Positions 1 to 6,381 of a DNA stretch of 14,254 nucleotides are shown here, piece by piece (position 1 is the stretch's first letter; every line of letters begins with the position of its first letter). The position numbers and the translations under genes were made by a program. A model generated the notes under the pieces. The model did no database searches. It had not been told where the DNA came from and worked only from the letters and a program-made list of their open reading frames with translations. This DNA comes from JAHWKI01 sp035513575 (lineage in GTDB: Bacteria; Gemmatimonadota; Gemmatimonadetes; Longimicrobiales; RSA9), in assembly GCA_035513575.1 (NCBI GenBank), contig DATKBW010000192.1, forward strand, positions 1 to 14,254, in the 5' to 3' direction.

Positions 1-421
1 TCGCGCGCGTGCCCCCCTTCCCGGCCGTCGCGCCGTCCCACCGAGTCCCCGGCGTGACCGGACCGCGGCCGACGGCCAGCGCGCCGGCAGTGCACGATGA
101 CCCGTCGCGCCATGGGCACGCCCCGCACCCGCGCCCATCCCTTACGCGGGACACGCGCGACCTGAGCACGCCCTCCGGCCGGCGGCACTCCGCGAAGGCG
201 GACATCCTTCACATGGCCTCTTCCGGTCCGGACAACCGATGCACCCGTTGCGGTGCGCCCCGGGCTTGGCAGGGTTGTCCCGCTGGCGTCCGGAAAACCA
301 CGTACGGGGCCGCCCGGCCCGGAGACGAGAGTGCAGGTTCCCCGGTTTGCAGCCGGAAAACCGTACCGGGCGGCCAGGCGCGCGATACGGATGGACATGT
401 TTTCAGGGGGGAGGGCTGCTG
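1..421. other. Upstream stretch with no convincing gene
   Basis: Open frames here are long only because stops are rare at this GC content; none has a ribosome binding site or a protein-like composition. An imperfect direct repeat is visible: CCGGAAAACC at 290-299 and again at 353-362, each followed by a related GTAC/GGG-rich stretch. The region probably holds the leader of the gene starting at 422, but I cannot point to a firm promoter. Confidence 0.5.
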
Positions 422-1336
422 GTGTCGCGATCCCGGAAGGAGGAGGCCATTTCCAGGCTGGCCGCGCGCCAGCACGGCGTTGTCACCCGCGGTCAGCTAC
501 TCGGGGCCGGGCTATCCTCGCATGTCGTCGAGCACCGGCTGACCACCGGCCAGTTCGTCGCCCTGCACCGGGGTGTTTACCGGGTGGGGCCGGTCGTCGC
601 GCCGCACGCGCGCGAGATGGCCGCGACCCTCGCCTGCGGCGTCCGCGCGGTGCTCAGTCACGAGAGCGCCGCGGGGCTCTGGGGCATGCTTCCGAAGAGC
701 GGCCCGGATGTGCTGGAGGTGGCGATCCCGGGGGGAATTCGGCGCAGGCCCGGTATCCGGATCCACCGGCTTGGCGCGCTGCGCCCCGAGGAGGTCAGCA
801 GACTCCAGCGGATCCCCGTCACGACCGCCGCCCGAACGCTGTACGACCTGGCGGGGCGCGCGCGCTCTGGCAGGAGCCGGAGGCAGCTGGAGAAGGCGCT
901 GGCCGAGGCGCTGGCCCGGGGTCTGACAGATCGGGGCGCTCTGCGAAAGCTCCTCGCCCGCCACGGGGGCGGCGCGGGCTCGGCCCGCATGCGAGCCCTC
1001 CTGGATTCCGGCGGGCCGGCCTTCACCCGCTCGGAAGCGGAGGAGCGTTTCCTGGAGTTGATCCGGAGCGCTCAGCTGGATGAGCCGGAGGCGAACGCCA
1101 AGGTCGAGGGGCTCGAGGTCGATTTCATCTGGCCCGGGAAACGGCTGGTGGTGGAGGTCGACGGCTTCGCCTTCCATTCCTCCGCGGCCGCATTCGAGGG
1201 CGATCGCCGCCGGGACGCGAGGCTGGCTGCGGCGGGCCTGCTCGTCGTGCGCGTGACCTGGCGACAGCTGGCGGACGAGCCCATGGCGGTGGTCGCTCGC
1301 CTGGCGCAGGCGATGGCACGCGCGGGACCCCGCTGA
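422..1336 (+). CDS. AbiEi-like N-terminal domain plus DUF559 (Vsr/PD-(D/E)xK-like) protein
   Basis: A 304-aa protein. The GTG start at 422 is chosen because a purine-rich GGGGGGAGGG lies just upstream and the recognisable N-terminus starts there; ATG codons further up would add low-complexity sequence. Residues about 5-56 (KEEAISRLAARQHGVVTRGQ ... LHRGVYRVG) look like the winged-helix domain of type IV antitoxin AbiEi-family proteins. Residues about 200-295 match DUF559, a small nuclease-like fold related to Vsr and restriction endonucleases: E205/E207, D234 in VDFIWP, E246 and D248 in LVVEVDG, then D261 and W280. The acidic core looks intact, so nuclease activity is possible but unproven. 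Family members with this layout are common as solitary genes in GC-rich soil bacteria. No AbiEii toxin gene is adjacent, so a toxin-antitoxin role is not supported. It converges with the M56 gene. Confidence 0.8.
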   Translation: MSRSRKEEAISRLAARQHGVVTRGQLLGAGLSSHVVEHRLTTGQFVALHRGVYRVGPVVAPHAREMAATLACGVRAVLSHESAAGLWGMLPKSGPDVLEVAIPGGIRRRPGIRIHRLGALRPEEVSRLQRIPVTTAARTLYDLAGRARSGRSRRQLEKALAEALARGLTDRGALRKLLARHGGGAGSARMRALLDSGGPAFTRSEAEERFLELIRSAQLDEPEANAKVEGLEVDFIWPGKRLVVEVDGFAFHSSAAAFEGDRRRDARLAAAGLLVVRVTWRQLADEPMAVVARLAQAMARAGPR

Positions 1337-1348
1337 ACGTCGCGTCAA

Positions 1349-1382
1349 GGCGGGCGGCACACCGCCGGGCCCGGGGCCCGCC
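1349..1382. terminator. Hairpin in convergent intergenic gap, possible terminator
   Basis: GGCGGGC at 1349-1355 can pair with GCCCGCC at 1376-1382, and a nested GGCGG-CACA-CCGCC hairpin occupies 1353-1366. It sits between two genes that end facing each other, where a bidirectional terminator is expected. There is no T-run, so this is a weak call in GC-rich DNA. Confidence 0.35.
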
Positions 1383-1392
1383 CCCTTGCCGG

Positions 1393-3384
1393 CTACGGCT
1401 TCGCGTCGAACGTGATGTCCAGCGAGACCCAGACCGGCACCACCCGGTCCCGGTTGCGCGCCGGCGTGAACTCCATCTGCCGTGCCACCTTCTGCGCGGC
1501 CTGATCCAGCGCCGGGTACCCGCTGGTCGTGTGCACGGCCGTGCGCGTGACCAGCCCCGTCTCGTCGATGTGCAGCCACGTCCTGACCGTGCCGCCGATC
1601 CCGGCCTGTCTCAGCAGCGGCGGATACAGGGACCCCGTCAGCGCGTCGACCTCCGCCTGGTTCTTCAGCTGCGGCCGCTCGGTGAAGGGCGTAAACCGCG
1701 GAGCCTCCTGCCCCGCGGCGCCCGCCCGCTTCGCCAGCTCGCCCGCGACCCGGAGGGCCCGCTCGGCGCCCTCCAGGGTCTCCTGCGGTTCCCGGGGCAG
1801 CGGCGTCGCCTCGCCCCGGTCGACCTCGAACGTGATGTCCAGCGCGACCCAGACCGGCACCACCCGGTCCCGGTTGCGCGCCGGCGTGAACTCCAACTGC
1901 CGTGCCGCCCTCAGCGCCGCCTCGTCCAGCGCGTCGTAGCCGCTGGTCCGGCTCACCCGCACCTGCTCGACCAGTCCCTCCGCACTGATGAAGAACCACA
2001 CCTTCGTGGTCCCGCCGATCCCGGCATCACGCAGGAGCGGCGGGTAGTGCCGCATCAACTCGCGCTGCACGTCGCGCACGTTCCTGAACTGCGGCCGCTC
2101 GGTCATGGGCGTGAAGGTCGGCGCCGCACCCAGCTCCTCCACCGTCCTGCGCTGCCGGGTCGTCGCCAGCTCTCCATCCGTCCGGCGCTTCCGCATGTCC
2201 GATTCAATGCGCGCCTTCAGGGCGTCCGCCGCCGCGCGCTGCTCCGCCGTCGCCTGCTTCGTGATGACCAGGATCACACCGCACGCCTCGCCGCTCTCCT
2301 GCGCCGCCGCGCCGGGAGCCTTGAATACGTCGACGCGTTCGATGCTCTCGGGCGTCAGGCCGGCAATCCCACCCGCGGGAATTCCCTCGCCGTCCACGTA
2401 GACCGCCGGCGCGCACCCCGTGGGGGATGCGGGACGCAACCGGATCATGCTCTGCACGTCCTCCAACCCCACCGGCCGGGGCTCCGGGTCCGCCACCTCC
2501 GTCGGCCCCGGCGTCTCGCACGCCACCGCCAGCACCAGCCCCGCCACGCCGGCCAGCGCCAGCGCCCGCAGCGTGCGGCGGCCCGTCGTCCTCTCCGTCA
2601 TCATGCGGATCCTCCTCTCCAGCGAGCTCCTCGTCTCCGCCAGCCCGAGCGCCAGCCGGGCGCGCCGCTCCCCCACCTCCAGGAGCAGCGCGCCGTAGCA
2701 GCCCACGTCGCCCCCCGTGTGACGGAGCACCCGGGCATCGCAGTCCATCTCGATGGCCAGCCGCAGCCGCCGGAGCTGCCACCACACGGGCAGGTTCCAG
2801 GGCATCAGCACGCACACGAGCAGCCCCGCCACCGCCAGCTGCGGGTCCCGCGCCCGCACGTGCTCCCACTCGTGCAGCACCATCAGGCGACGGAGCCCCG
2901 CCTCCAGCGCCAGCGCCCACCGCGGCAGCACCACCCGCCCCCGGATCAGCCCCATGGCCGCGGGTCCCATCCGCTCCGAGACCAGCACCCGCACCCCTTC
3001 CAGCTCCGTCGCGACCCATTCCCGCTCCGCCACCCGCAGCCGCGCCGCCGCGAGGGCCAGCCAGAGCAGCAGCAGCACGCTCCCCGCGCTCCACCCCAGC
3101 ACCAGCAGCGCCTCCAGCGTCGGACCCGCCGCGGCGGACGGCTGCGCCACCAGCGGCGGCAGCGCCTCCATCACGTACGCCCCGGGCAGCGCGCCGACCG
3201 CCGACCCCGGCGACGAGGGCGCCAGCCACGCCCACACCGGGAACCCCACCGTCCCCGCCAGCGCACCCGCCCACGCCCACCGGCCGGACCAGCCCTGCGC
3301 CCGTGACGCCCGCTCCCCCAGCCAACCCGCCGCCGACAGCAGCGTCGACACCATCAGGCCGTACACCAGCCACGAGAGGATCAT
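1393..3384 (-). CDS. M56 (BlaR1-like) membrane metallopeptidase with plug-like domain and two TonB C-terminal domains
   Basis: A 663-aa protein. Hydrophobic helices lie near residues 1-20, 36-55, 90-113, 184-200 and 272-288. The zinc peptidase signature HEWEH is at 171-175, followed by IEMDCDARV at 211-219 with the expected downstream Glu/Asp ligand region, as in BlaR1/MecR1. The penicillin-binding sensor of BlaR1 is absent. Instead residues about 305-377 (YVDGEGIP ... ESIERVDVFKAP ... CGVILVITK) resemble a TonB-dependent-receptor plug, and two TonB_C-like repeats follow (about 421-521 and 561-661), each with YPPLLR.AGIGGT and EFTPARNRDRVVPVWV.LDITF. The start ATG overlaps the stop of the BlaI-type gene by four bases (ATGA), so the two are translationally coupled. 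By analogy it should sense an envelope signal and inactivate the partner repressor; the signal is unknown. The last helix ends in AVAC (C289), which resembles a lipobox. Confidence 0.88.
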   Translation of the reverse strand: MILSWLVYGLMVSTLLSAAGWLGERASRAQGWSGRWAWAGALAGTVGFPVWAWLAPSSPGSAVGALPGAYVMEALPPLVAQPSAAAGPTLEALLVLGWSAGSVLLLLWLALAAARLRVAEREWVATELEGVRVLVSERMGPAAMGLIRGRVVLPRWALALEAGLRRLMVLHEWEHVRARDPQLAVAGLLVCVLMPWNLPVWWQLRRLRLAIEMDCDARVLRHTGGDVGCYGALLLEVGERRARLALGLAETRSSLERRIRMMTERTTGRRTLRALALAGVAGLVLAVACETPGPTEVADPEPRPVGLEDVQSMIRLRPASPTGCAPAVYVDGEGIPAGGIAGLTPESIERVDVFKAPGAAAQESGEACGVILVITKQATAEQRAAADALKARIESDMRKRRTDGELATTRQRRTVEELGAAPTFTPMTERPQFRNVRDVQRELMRHYPPLLRDAGIGGTTKVWFFISAEGLVEQVRVSRTSGYDALDEAALRAARQLEFTPARNRDRVVPVWVALDITFEVDRGEATPLPREPQETLEGAERALRVAGELAKRAGAAGQEAPRFTPFTERPQLKNQAEVDALTGSLYPPLLRQAGIGGTVRTWLHIDETGLVTRTAVHTTSGYPALDQAAQKVARQMEFTPARNRDRVVPVWVSLDITFDAKP
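1406..1486. repeat. Copy A of an intragenic direct repeat in the M56/TonB gene
   Basis: This 81-bp segment matches 1826-1906 with two mismatches (at 1425 and 1476) and includes a 50-bp perfect run (1426-1475 = 1846-1895). It encodes the C-terminal end of the second TonB domain. The rest of the two TonB repeats is much more diverged. Confidence 0.9.
1826..1906. repeat. Copy B of the intragenic direct repeat
   Basis: Partner of 1406-1486 at an exact 420-bp offset. It encodes the end of the first TonB C-terminal domain in the same reading frame. Confidence 0.9.
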
Positions 3385-3758
3385 CGCTCCCTCCGCTCCT
3401 TCAGCCGCTCATCCAGCAGACGACGCATCCGCGCCAGCTCCTCGTCGCTCAGCGACCGGTCCTCCACCAGCCGCGTCAGCAGCAGCTCCGACGAACCCCC
3501 GAAGACACGGTCCACCACCCGATCCAGCACCGACGACCCCGCCGCCTCCCGCGCCACCAGCGAGCGGTACACGTACGCCCGACCCTCCCCCGTCCGGTGA
3601 CCCACGTGACCCTTCTCCTCCAGCGTCCGCAGCACCGTCAGCACCGTCGTATACGCCAGCGCGTCCGGAAGACGCTCCTGCACTTCCGCCACTGTCGACT
3701 CCCCACGGTCCCACAGGACCGCCATCACGTCCAGCTCCCGCTCCGTGAACCTCGGCAT
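3381..3758 (-). CDS. BlaI/MecI/CopY-family transcriptional repressor
   Basis: A 125-aa protein of normal length for the family. Residues 4-65 form the winged helix typical of BlaI/MecI: FTERELDVMAVLWDRG, then AEVQERL, the recognition helix AYTTVLTVLRTLEEKG (35-50), and a wing GHVGHRTGEGRAYVY. The C-terminal part (about 70-118, including FGGSSELLLTRLVED and LSDEELARMRRLL) is the dimerisation and cleavage region. Such proteins bind DNA dyads as dimers and release DNA when the partner M56 peptidase triggers their cleavage. Here the partner gene overlaps by ATGA. The promoter just upstream is covered by two matching dyads, so autoregulation of the operon is very likely. The start ATG at 3758 is preceded by GGGAG at a suitable distance. 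Confidence 0.93.
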   Translation of the reverse strand: MPRFTERELDVMAVLWDRGESTVAEVQERLPDALAYTTVLTVLRTLEEKGHVGHRTGEGRAYVYRSLVAREAAGSSVLDRVVDRVFGGSSELLLTRLVEDRSLSDEELARMRRLLDERLKERRER

Positions 3759-3795
3759 CGCGCGCTCCCGTCGTCCGCGTCTCTCCCCGCCGTCG

Positions 3796-3809
3796 ACTAG
3801 TTATTTAGT
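3796..3809 (-). promoter_or_regulatory. Probable BlaI-type operator 2 over the -10
   Basis: The dyad ACTA-N6-TAGT overlaps the proposed -10 hexamer of the operon. The same pattern recurs 34 bp away at 3830-3843. The symmetric half-sites resemble the short inverted repeats bound by BlaI-family dimers; the specificity for this protein is inferred. Confidence 0.6.
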
Positions 3810-3830
3810 AGCTGAGGCCGTCCCTGTCAA
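3802..3830 (-). promoter_or_regulatory. Sigma70-type promoter of the blaI-like/M56 operon
   Basis: On the minus strand a consensus TTGACA (complement of 3825-3830) is followed by exactly 17 bp and TAAATA (complement of 3802-3807). The predicted transcript begins about 35-40 nt before the repressor ATG. Both hexamers are overlapped by ACTA-N6-TAGT dyads. Confidence 0.7.
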
Positions 3831-3848
3831 CTACCTCGCTAGTTGTCA
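3825..3848 (-). promoter_or_regulatory. Probable BlaI-type operator 1 over the -35
   Basis: A 24-bp dyad: TGTCAACTA pairs with TAGTTGTCA with one mismatch per arm and a 6-bp centre. The core is ACTA-N6-TAGT at 3830-3843. It contains the -35 hexamer, so a bound repressor would block polymerase directly. Confidence 0.7.
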
Positions 3849-3874
3849 GCGCGCCCGCTCGGGCGGCCAGCCTT

Positions 3875-4651
3875 TCAGGGCCTCTCGTCCAGTCGACCGC
3901 CGCACCCGGCCAGCACCACCCCGTCCACCGTGACCTCGACGTGCTCGGGGAAGGCTTCGCCGGACATGGTGTCGGAGCACGGCCCTGGCGTGAGGACGAT
4001 GCGCAGGTCCGGGGTGCCGGTGGCGTGGAGGATCTGGCTGCCGGCCGAGTCGCGGATGGGCGGGACGGGGACGACGAGGATCGTCTCGCCGTAGTCGCCC
4101 GCGTAGCGGATGGAGCCGTCCCGATCGATCTCGAGGACCCACCCGGGCTCCTGGCCCTGCGCGCGATAGTCGTAGCCGAGGAGCGCGGACTCCTCCCGGG
4201 GATCCGCCGCAGCGACGCCGGAGCACCGCCGCCGACCCCCGTCGGCGCTCTCGTAGCGCGCCTGGCGGTCCCCCCAGACGCGCAGGAACCGCCCCCCGTC
4301 GGTGTAGCGCCCCTGCGCGTCCGCCCGCGGGAGGTCGACCACGGCGTAGGGGAGGACCAGGGACACGGCGTCGTCGCGGAAGCGGGCCGCGAACCGGTAG
4401 CCGTCGTCGCACGTGAAGACGACGCGGTCCCCCGGCGCCACTCCCTCCGGTCCCCCCGTCTCCTCGCCCGGCTCCTCGCCCGGCTCACCGCCCCCGCCCC
4501 CGCCGCATGACAGCGCCAGACCGAGCATCAGCGCGGCCGCCGGCACGGCGAGGACCGCGGTCCGGCGCGCCCCCCATCGGCGCGGACCCCACGGGCGCGG
4601 CCCACGTCCGCGCGGCATTCCCGCACCGGGCCTCGCACCCGGAGTCCTCAC
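3875..4651 (-). CDS. Lipoprotein with MliC-like domain and a COG3650-like C-terminal domain
   Basis: A 258-aa protein. The GTG start at 4651 is favoured over the ATG at 4618: it has GGGGAGG seven bases upstream and overlaps the stop of the DUF423 gene as GTGA. An arginine-rich N-terminus leads into a hydrophobic helix ending LALSC (C49), a good lipobox, then a Gly/Glu linker. Residues about 75-143 (FTCDDGYRFAARF ... LPYAVVDLPRA ... GRYTDGGRFLRVWGDRQARY) resemble MliC, the lysozyme-inhibitor fold of the periplasm, with flanking cysteines C81 and C143. Residues about 161-254, ending in PCSDTMSG ... HVEVTVDGVVLAGCG, resemble a domain found in COG3650-type envelope proteins. Whether it inhibits lysozyme is not shown. 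It lies last in a two-gene operon and ends only 27 bp before the blaI-type promoter region. Confidence 0.75.
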   Translation of the reverse strand: MRTPGARPGAGMPRGRGPRPWGPRRWGARRTAVLAVPAAALMLGLALSCGGGGGGEPGEEPGEETGGPEGVAPGDRVVFTCDDGYRFAARFRDDAVSLVLPYAVVDLPRADAQGRYTDGGRFLRVWGDRQARYESADGGRRRCSGVAAADPREESALLGYDYRAQGQEPGWVLEIDRDGSIRYAGDYGETILVVPVPPIRDSAGSQILHATGTPDLRIVLTPGPCSDTMSGEAFPEHVEVTVDGVVLAGCGGRLDERP

Positions 4652-5028
4652 GCGCGCGCCTCCCCGACGAGGGCTGCCCAGGCGAGGAGCAGCCAGCCGG
4701 CGAGGAAGGAGAGGCCGCCGATGGGGGTGATGGCGCCCAGCCAGCGGGGTCCGCCCAGGCCCAGCGCGTACACGGTCCCGCAGAAGACCGCTGTCCCCGC
4801 GACGAAGAGCCACCCCGCCCACGTCGCGGCCAACCCCGGCCAGCGCGTGCACGCCCACGCCACCGCCAGGAGCGCCAGCGCGTGGTACATCTGGTAGCGG
4901 GCCGCGAGCTGGAACGTCTCCAGCCGCTCCGGCGTGAGCCGCGCCTCGAGCGCGTGCGCGCCGAAGGCCCCCGCGGCGACGGCGAGGAAGGCGGAGAGGG
5001 AGCCGAGCGCGAAGAAGAGGCGTGTCAT
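4648..5028 (-). CDS. DUF423 (YgdD-type) small membrane protein
   Basis: A 126-aa protein of normal length for DUF423. The family signature AAGAFGAHALEARLTPERLETFQLA appears in two blocks from residue 18 to 42, followed by ARYQMYHALALLAVA (43-57). Four hydrophobic helices fit an inner-membrane protein: about 4-22, 47-60, 66-91 and 97-120, the last including GAITPIGGLSFLAGWLLLAW. The function of the family is unknown. The start ATG at 5028 gives exactly the family N-terminus (MTRLFFALGSLSAFLAV) although no strong ribosome binding site is visible. Its stop overlaps the lipoprotein start (GTGA), so the two are co-translated. Confidence 0.88.
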   Translation of the reverse strand: MTRLFFALGSLSAFLAVAAGAFGAHALEARLTPERLETFQLAARYQMYHALALLAVAWACTRWPGLAATWAGWLFVAGTAVFCGTVYALGLGGPRWLGAITPIGGLSFLAGWLLLAWAALVGEARA

Positions 5029-5097
5029 GGGCCGATGTCCGGATGGGCCAGGGGCGAAAGCGATCCCTTCGCCGCGCGCCCGTGGCCGAAAGAGAAC

Positions 5098-5105
5098 GAA
5101 CGTTC
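5098..5105. promoter_or_regulatory. GAACGTTC palindrome, left copy
   Basis: It lies inside a perfect 10-bp palindrome CGAACGTTCG (5097-5106) in the divergent gap between the DUF423 gene and the aminopeptidase. The same 8-mer recurs at 5220-5227. Paired identical palindromes between divergent genes suggest a regulator site, but no regulator is identified. Confidence 0.35.
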
Positions 5106-5145
5106 GGTTCGTTTCGATGCCGCCGGAATCTCGATGGGATCCGCC

Positions 5146-5205
5146 TCCGCCGCCACCTCCGCCGCCACCTCCGCCGCCACGTCGGCCGCCACGTCCGCCG
5201 CCCCG
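5146..5205. repeat. 12-bp tandem repeat, five units
   Basis: Five consecutive units of TCCGCCGCCACC and close variants (starts at 5146, 5158, 5170, 5182, 5194). It lies in the 225-bp gap between divergent genes. Being a multiple of three, it keeps frames open on both strands and produces spurious Ser-Ala-Ala-Thr or Gly-rich translations. Confidence 0.9.
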
Positions 5206-5219
5206 CACGCCCCTTGCCG

Positions 5220-5227
5220 GAACGTTC
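5220..5227. promoter_or_regulatory. GAACGTTC palindrome, right copy
   Basis: Centre of the perfect palindrome GGAACGTTCC (5219-5228), located 12-34 bp before the candidate aminopeptidase starts. It matches the core of the palindrome at 5098-5105, with the 12-bp tandem repeat between them. Confidence 0.35.
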
Positions 5228-5253
5228 CCCCCGGCCGGGTGTCTCACGCGACG

Positions 5254-6336
5254 ATGCGAATTTCCCGGCAATCCTGGCCGAAACGGCGGATCTTCCTCGT
5301 CGTTGCGCTCGCCCTGATCGGCGGGACGCTCATGTTCTGCTCGCCCGGCTACATCATCCGGGCGGGGATCGAGGAAGCGAAGATCCTCAGCGGCCGCCAG
5401 CCCATCGAAGACCTCCTCGCCTCGCCGCTGACGGAGGAGGGCACGCGGGAAAAGCTGGCGTTGGTACGGATGGCGCGGACGTTCGCGAGCAGGGAGCTCG
5501 GCCTCGATGTCGGCGCGAGCTATACCACGTACTCCGACCTGGGGCGGGACACGCTCCTGCTGGTCGTGACGGGGGCGCGCCGGGACGCGTTCGTGCCGGT
5601 CACCTGGTGGTTCCCCATCGTCGGGCGGGTGCCATACAAGGGCTTCTTCGACCCGGACGACGCCCGTGCCGAGGCCCGCCGGCTGGAGCGGGAGGGGTAC
5701 GACGCCGCCGTGCGCCCGGCCGGCGCGTTCAGCACGCTGGGCTGGTTCAACGACCCGCTGCTCAGTACCACGCTGCGCTACGATGACGTGTCGCTGGCGT
5801 CGACCGTGATCCACGAGGTGACGCACAACACCGTGTTCCTCAAGGGCCGGGTCGCGTTCAACGAGAGCTTCGCCAGCTTCGTCGGCGACCGGGGCGCCGT
5901 GGAGCTTTTCTGCGGGCTCGAGGGGGAGGACGGAGCGCGGTGCGTGCGCGCGCGCGAGGAGTGGGCGGACGCGCTGGCGTTCGGCGACGCCCTCGGTGTG
6001 CTGATCGCGGAGCTCGAGGCCGTGTACGCCCGGAAGGACCTGGACAGTGACGCCAAGATCGCCGCGCGGGACGAGGTGATCGACGGCTGGAAGGCCCGCT
6101 TCCGGCGGGATGTCGCGCCGCGGCTCCACGGCCCCCTGGCGCGGTTCCACCGGGGGGAAGTGAACAACGCCACCCTGATCGGGCTGCGGCTCTACTACCA
6201 CCGGCTCGACCTGTTCGAGGACACCTACCGGCGCCTGGGGGTCCCGCTGAAGGAGGCCATCGCCCGGATGATCGAAGCGGCGGAGTCGTCGCCGGACGAC
6301 CCGTTCGAAGCCGTGGCCCGGTTGGCCTCCCGTTGA
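5254..6336 (+). CDS. Putative zinc aminopeptidase (COG4324 / PF10023-type), envelope-anchored
   Basis: A 360-aa protein. Residues 12-28 form a hydrophobic signal or anchor, followed by FCSPGYIIRAGIEEAKILSGRQPI, the start typical of this family, split here across residues 28-51. Other family blocks are SYTTYSDLGRD (89-99), TWWFPIVGRVPYKGFFD (117-133), STLGWFNDPLLST (160-172) and the zinc motif HEVTH (187-191), with FNESFASFVG (202-211) supplying the likely third ligand E204. Members of the family are usually lipoproteins, but the residue before C29 here is Phe, a poor lipobox. The ATG at 5254 is used; an in-frame GTG at 5239 is also possible, and neither has a clear ribosome binding site. An upstream ATG at 4507 would run across two opposite-strand genes and a tandem repeat and is rejected. 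leuS follows 97 bp later. Confidence 0.87.
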   Translation: MRISRQSWPKRRIFLVVALALIGGTLMFCSPGYIIRAGIEEAKILSGRQPIEDLLASPLTEEGTREKLALVRMARTFASRELGLDVGASYTTYSDLGRDTLLLVVTGARRDAFVPVTWWFPIVGRVPYKGFFDPDDARAEARRLEREGYDAAVRPAGAFSTLGWFNDPLLSTTLRYDDVSLASTVIHEVTHNTVFLKGRVAFNESFASFVGDRGAVELFCGLEGEDGARCVRAREEWADALAFGDALGVLIAELEAVYARKDLDSDAKIAARDEVIDGWKARFRRDVAPRLHGPLARFHRGEVNNATLIGLRLYYHRLDLFEDTYRRLGVPLKEAIARMIEAAESSPDDPFEAVARLASR

Positions 6337-6381
6337 CCCCGCGCCTATGTTCCGGGGCCCTCAGCCGCGGATCGCCGAGAA

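Noticed and set aside
239..421. Upstream ATG for the DUF559 gene
   Set aside because: Residues before the GTG at 422 are low-complexity and lack family similarity; the good ribosome binding site is at 422.
9..542. Open frame at the window start
   Set aside because: It has no ribosome binding site, a Pro/Arg/Ser-rich shadow composition, and overlaps the true gene at 422.
3625..3758. Antibiotic resistance (beta-lactam) operon from the BlaI/BlaR1-like pair
   Set aside because: The sensor domain is missing and no beta-lactamase is adjacent; the pair is more likely a general BlaI/M56 signalling unit.
4507..5253. N-terminal extension of the aminopeptidase from an ATG at 4507
   Set aside because: It would run through two well-supported minus-strand genes and the 12-bp repeat; the family N-terminus starts near 5254.
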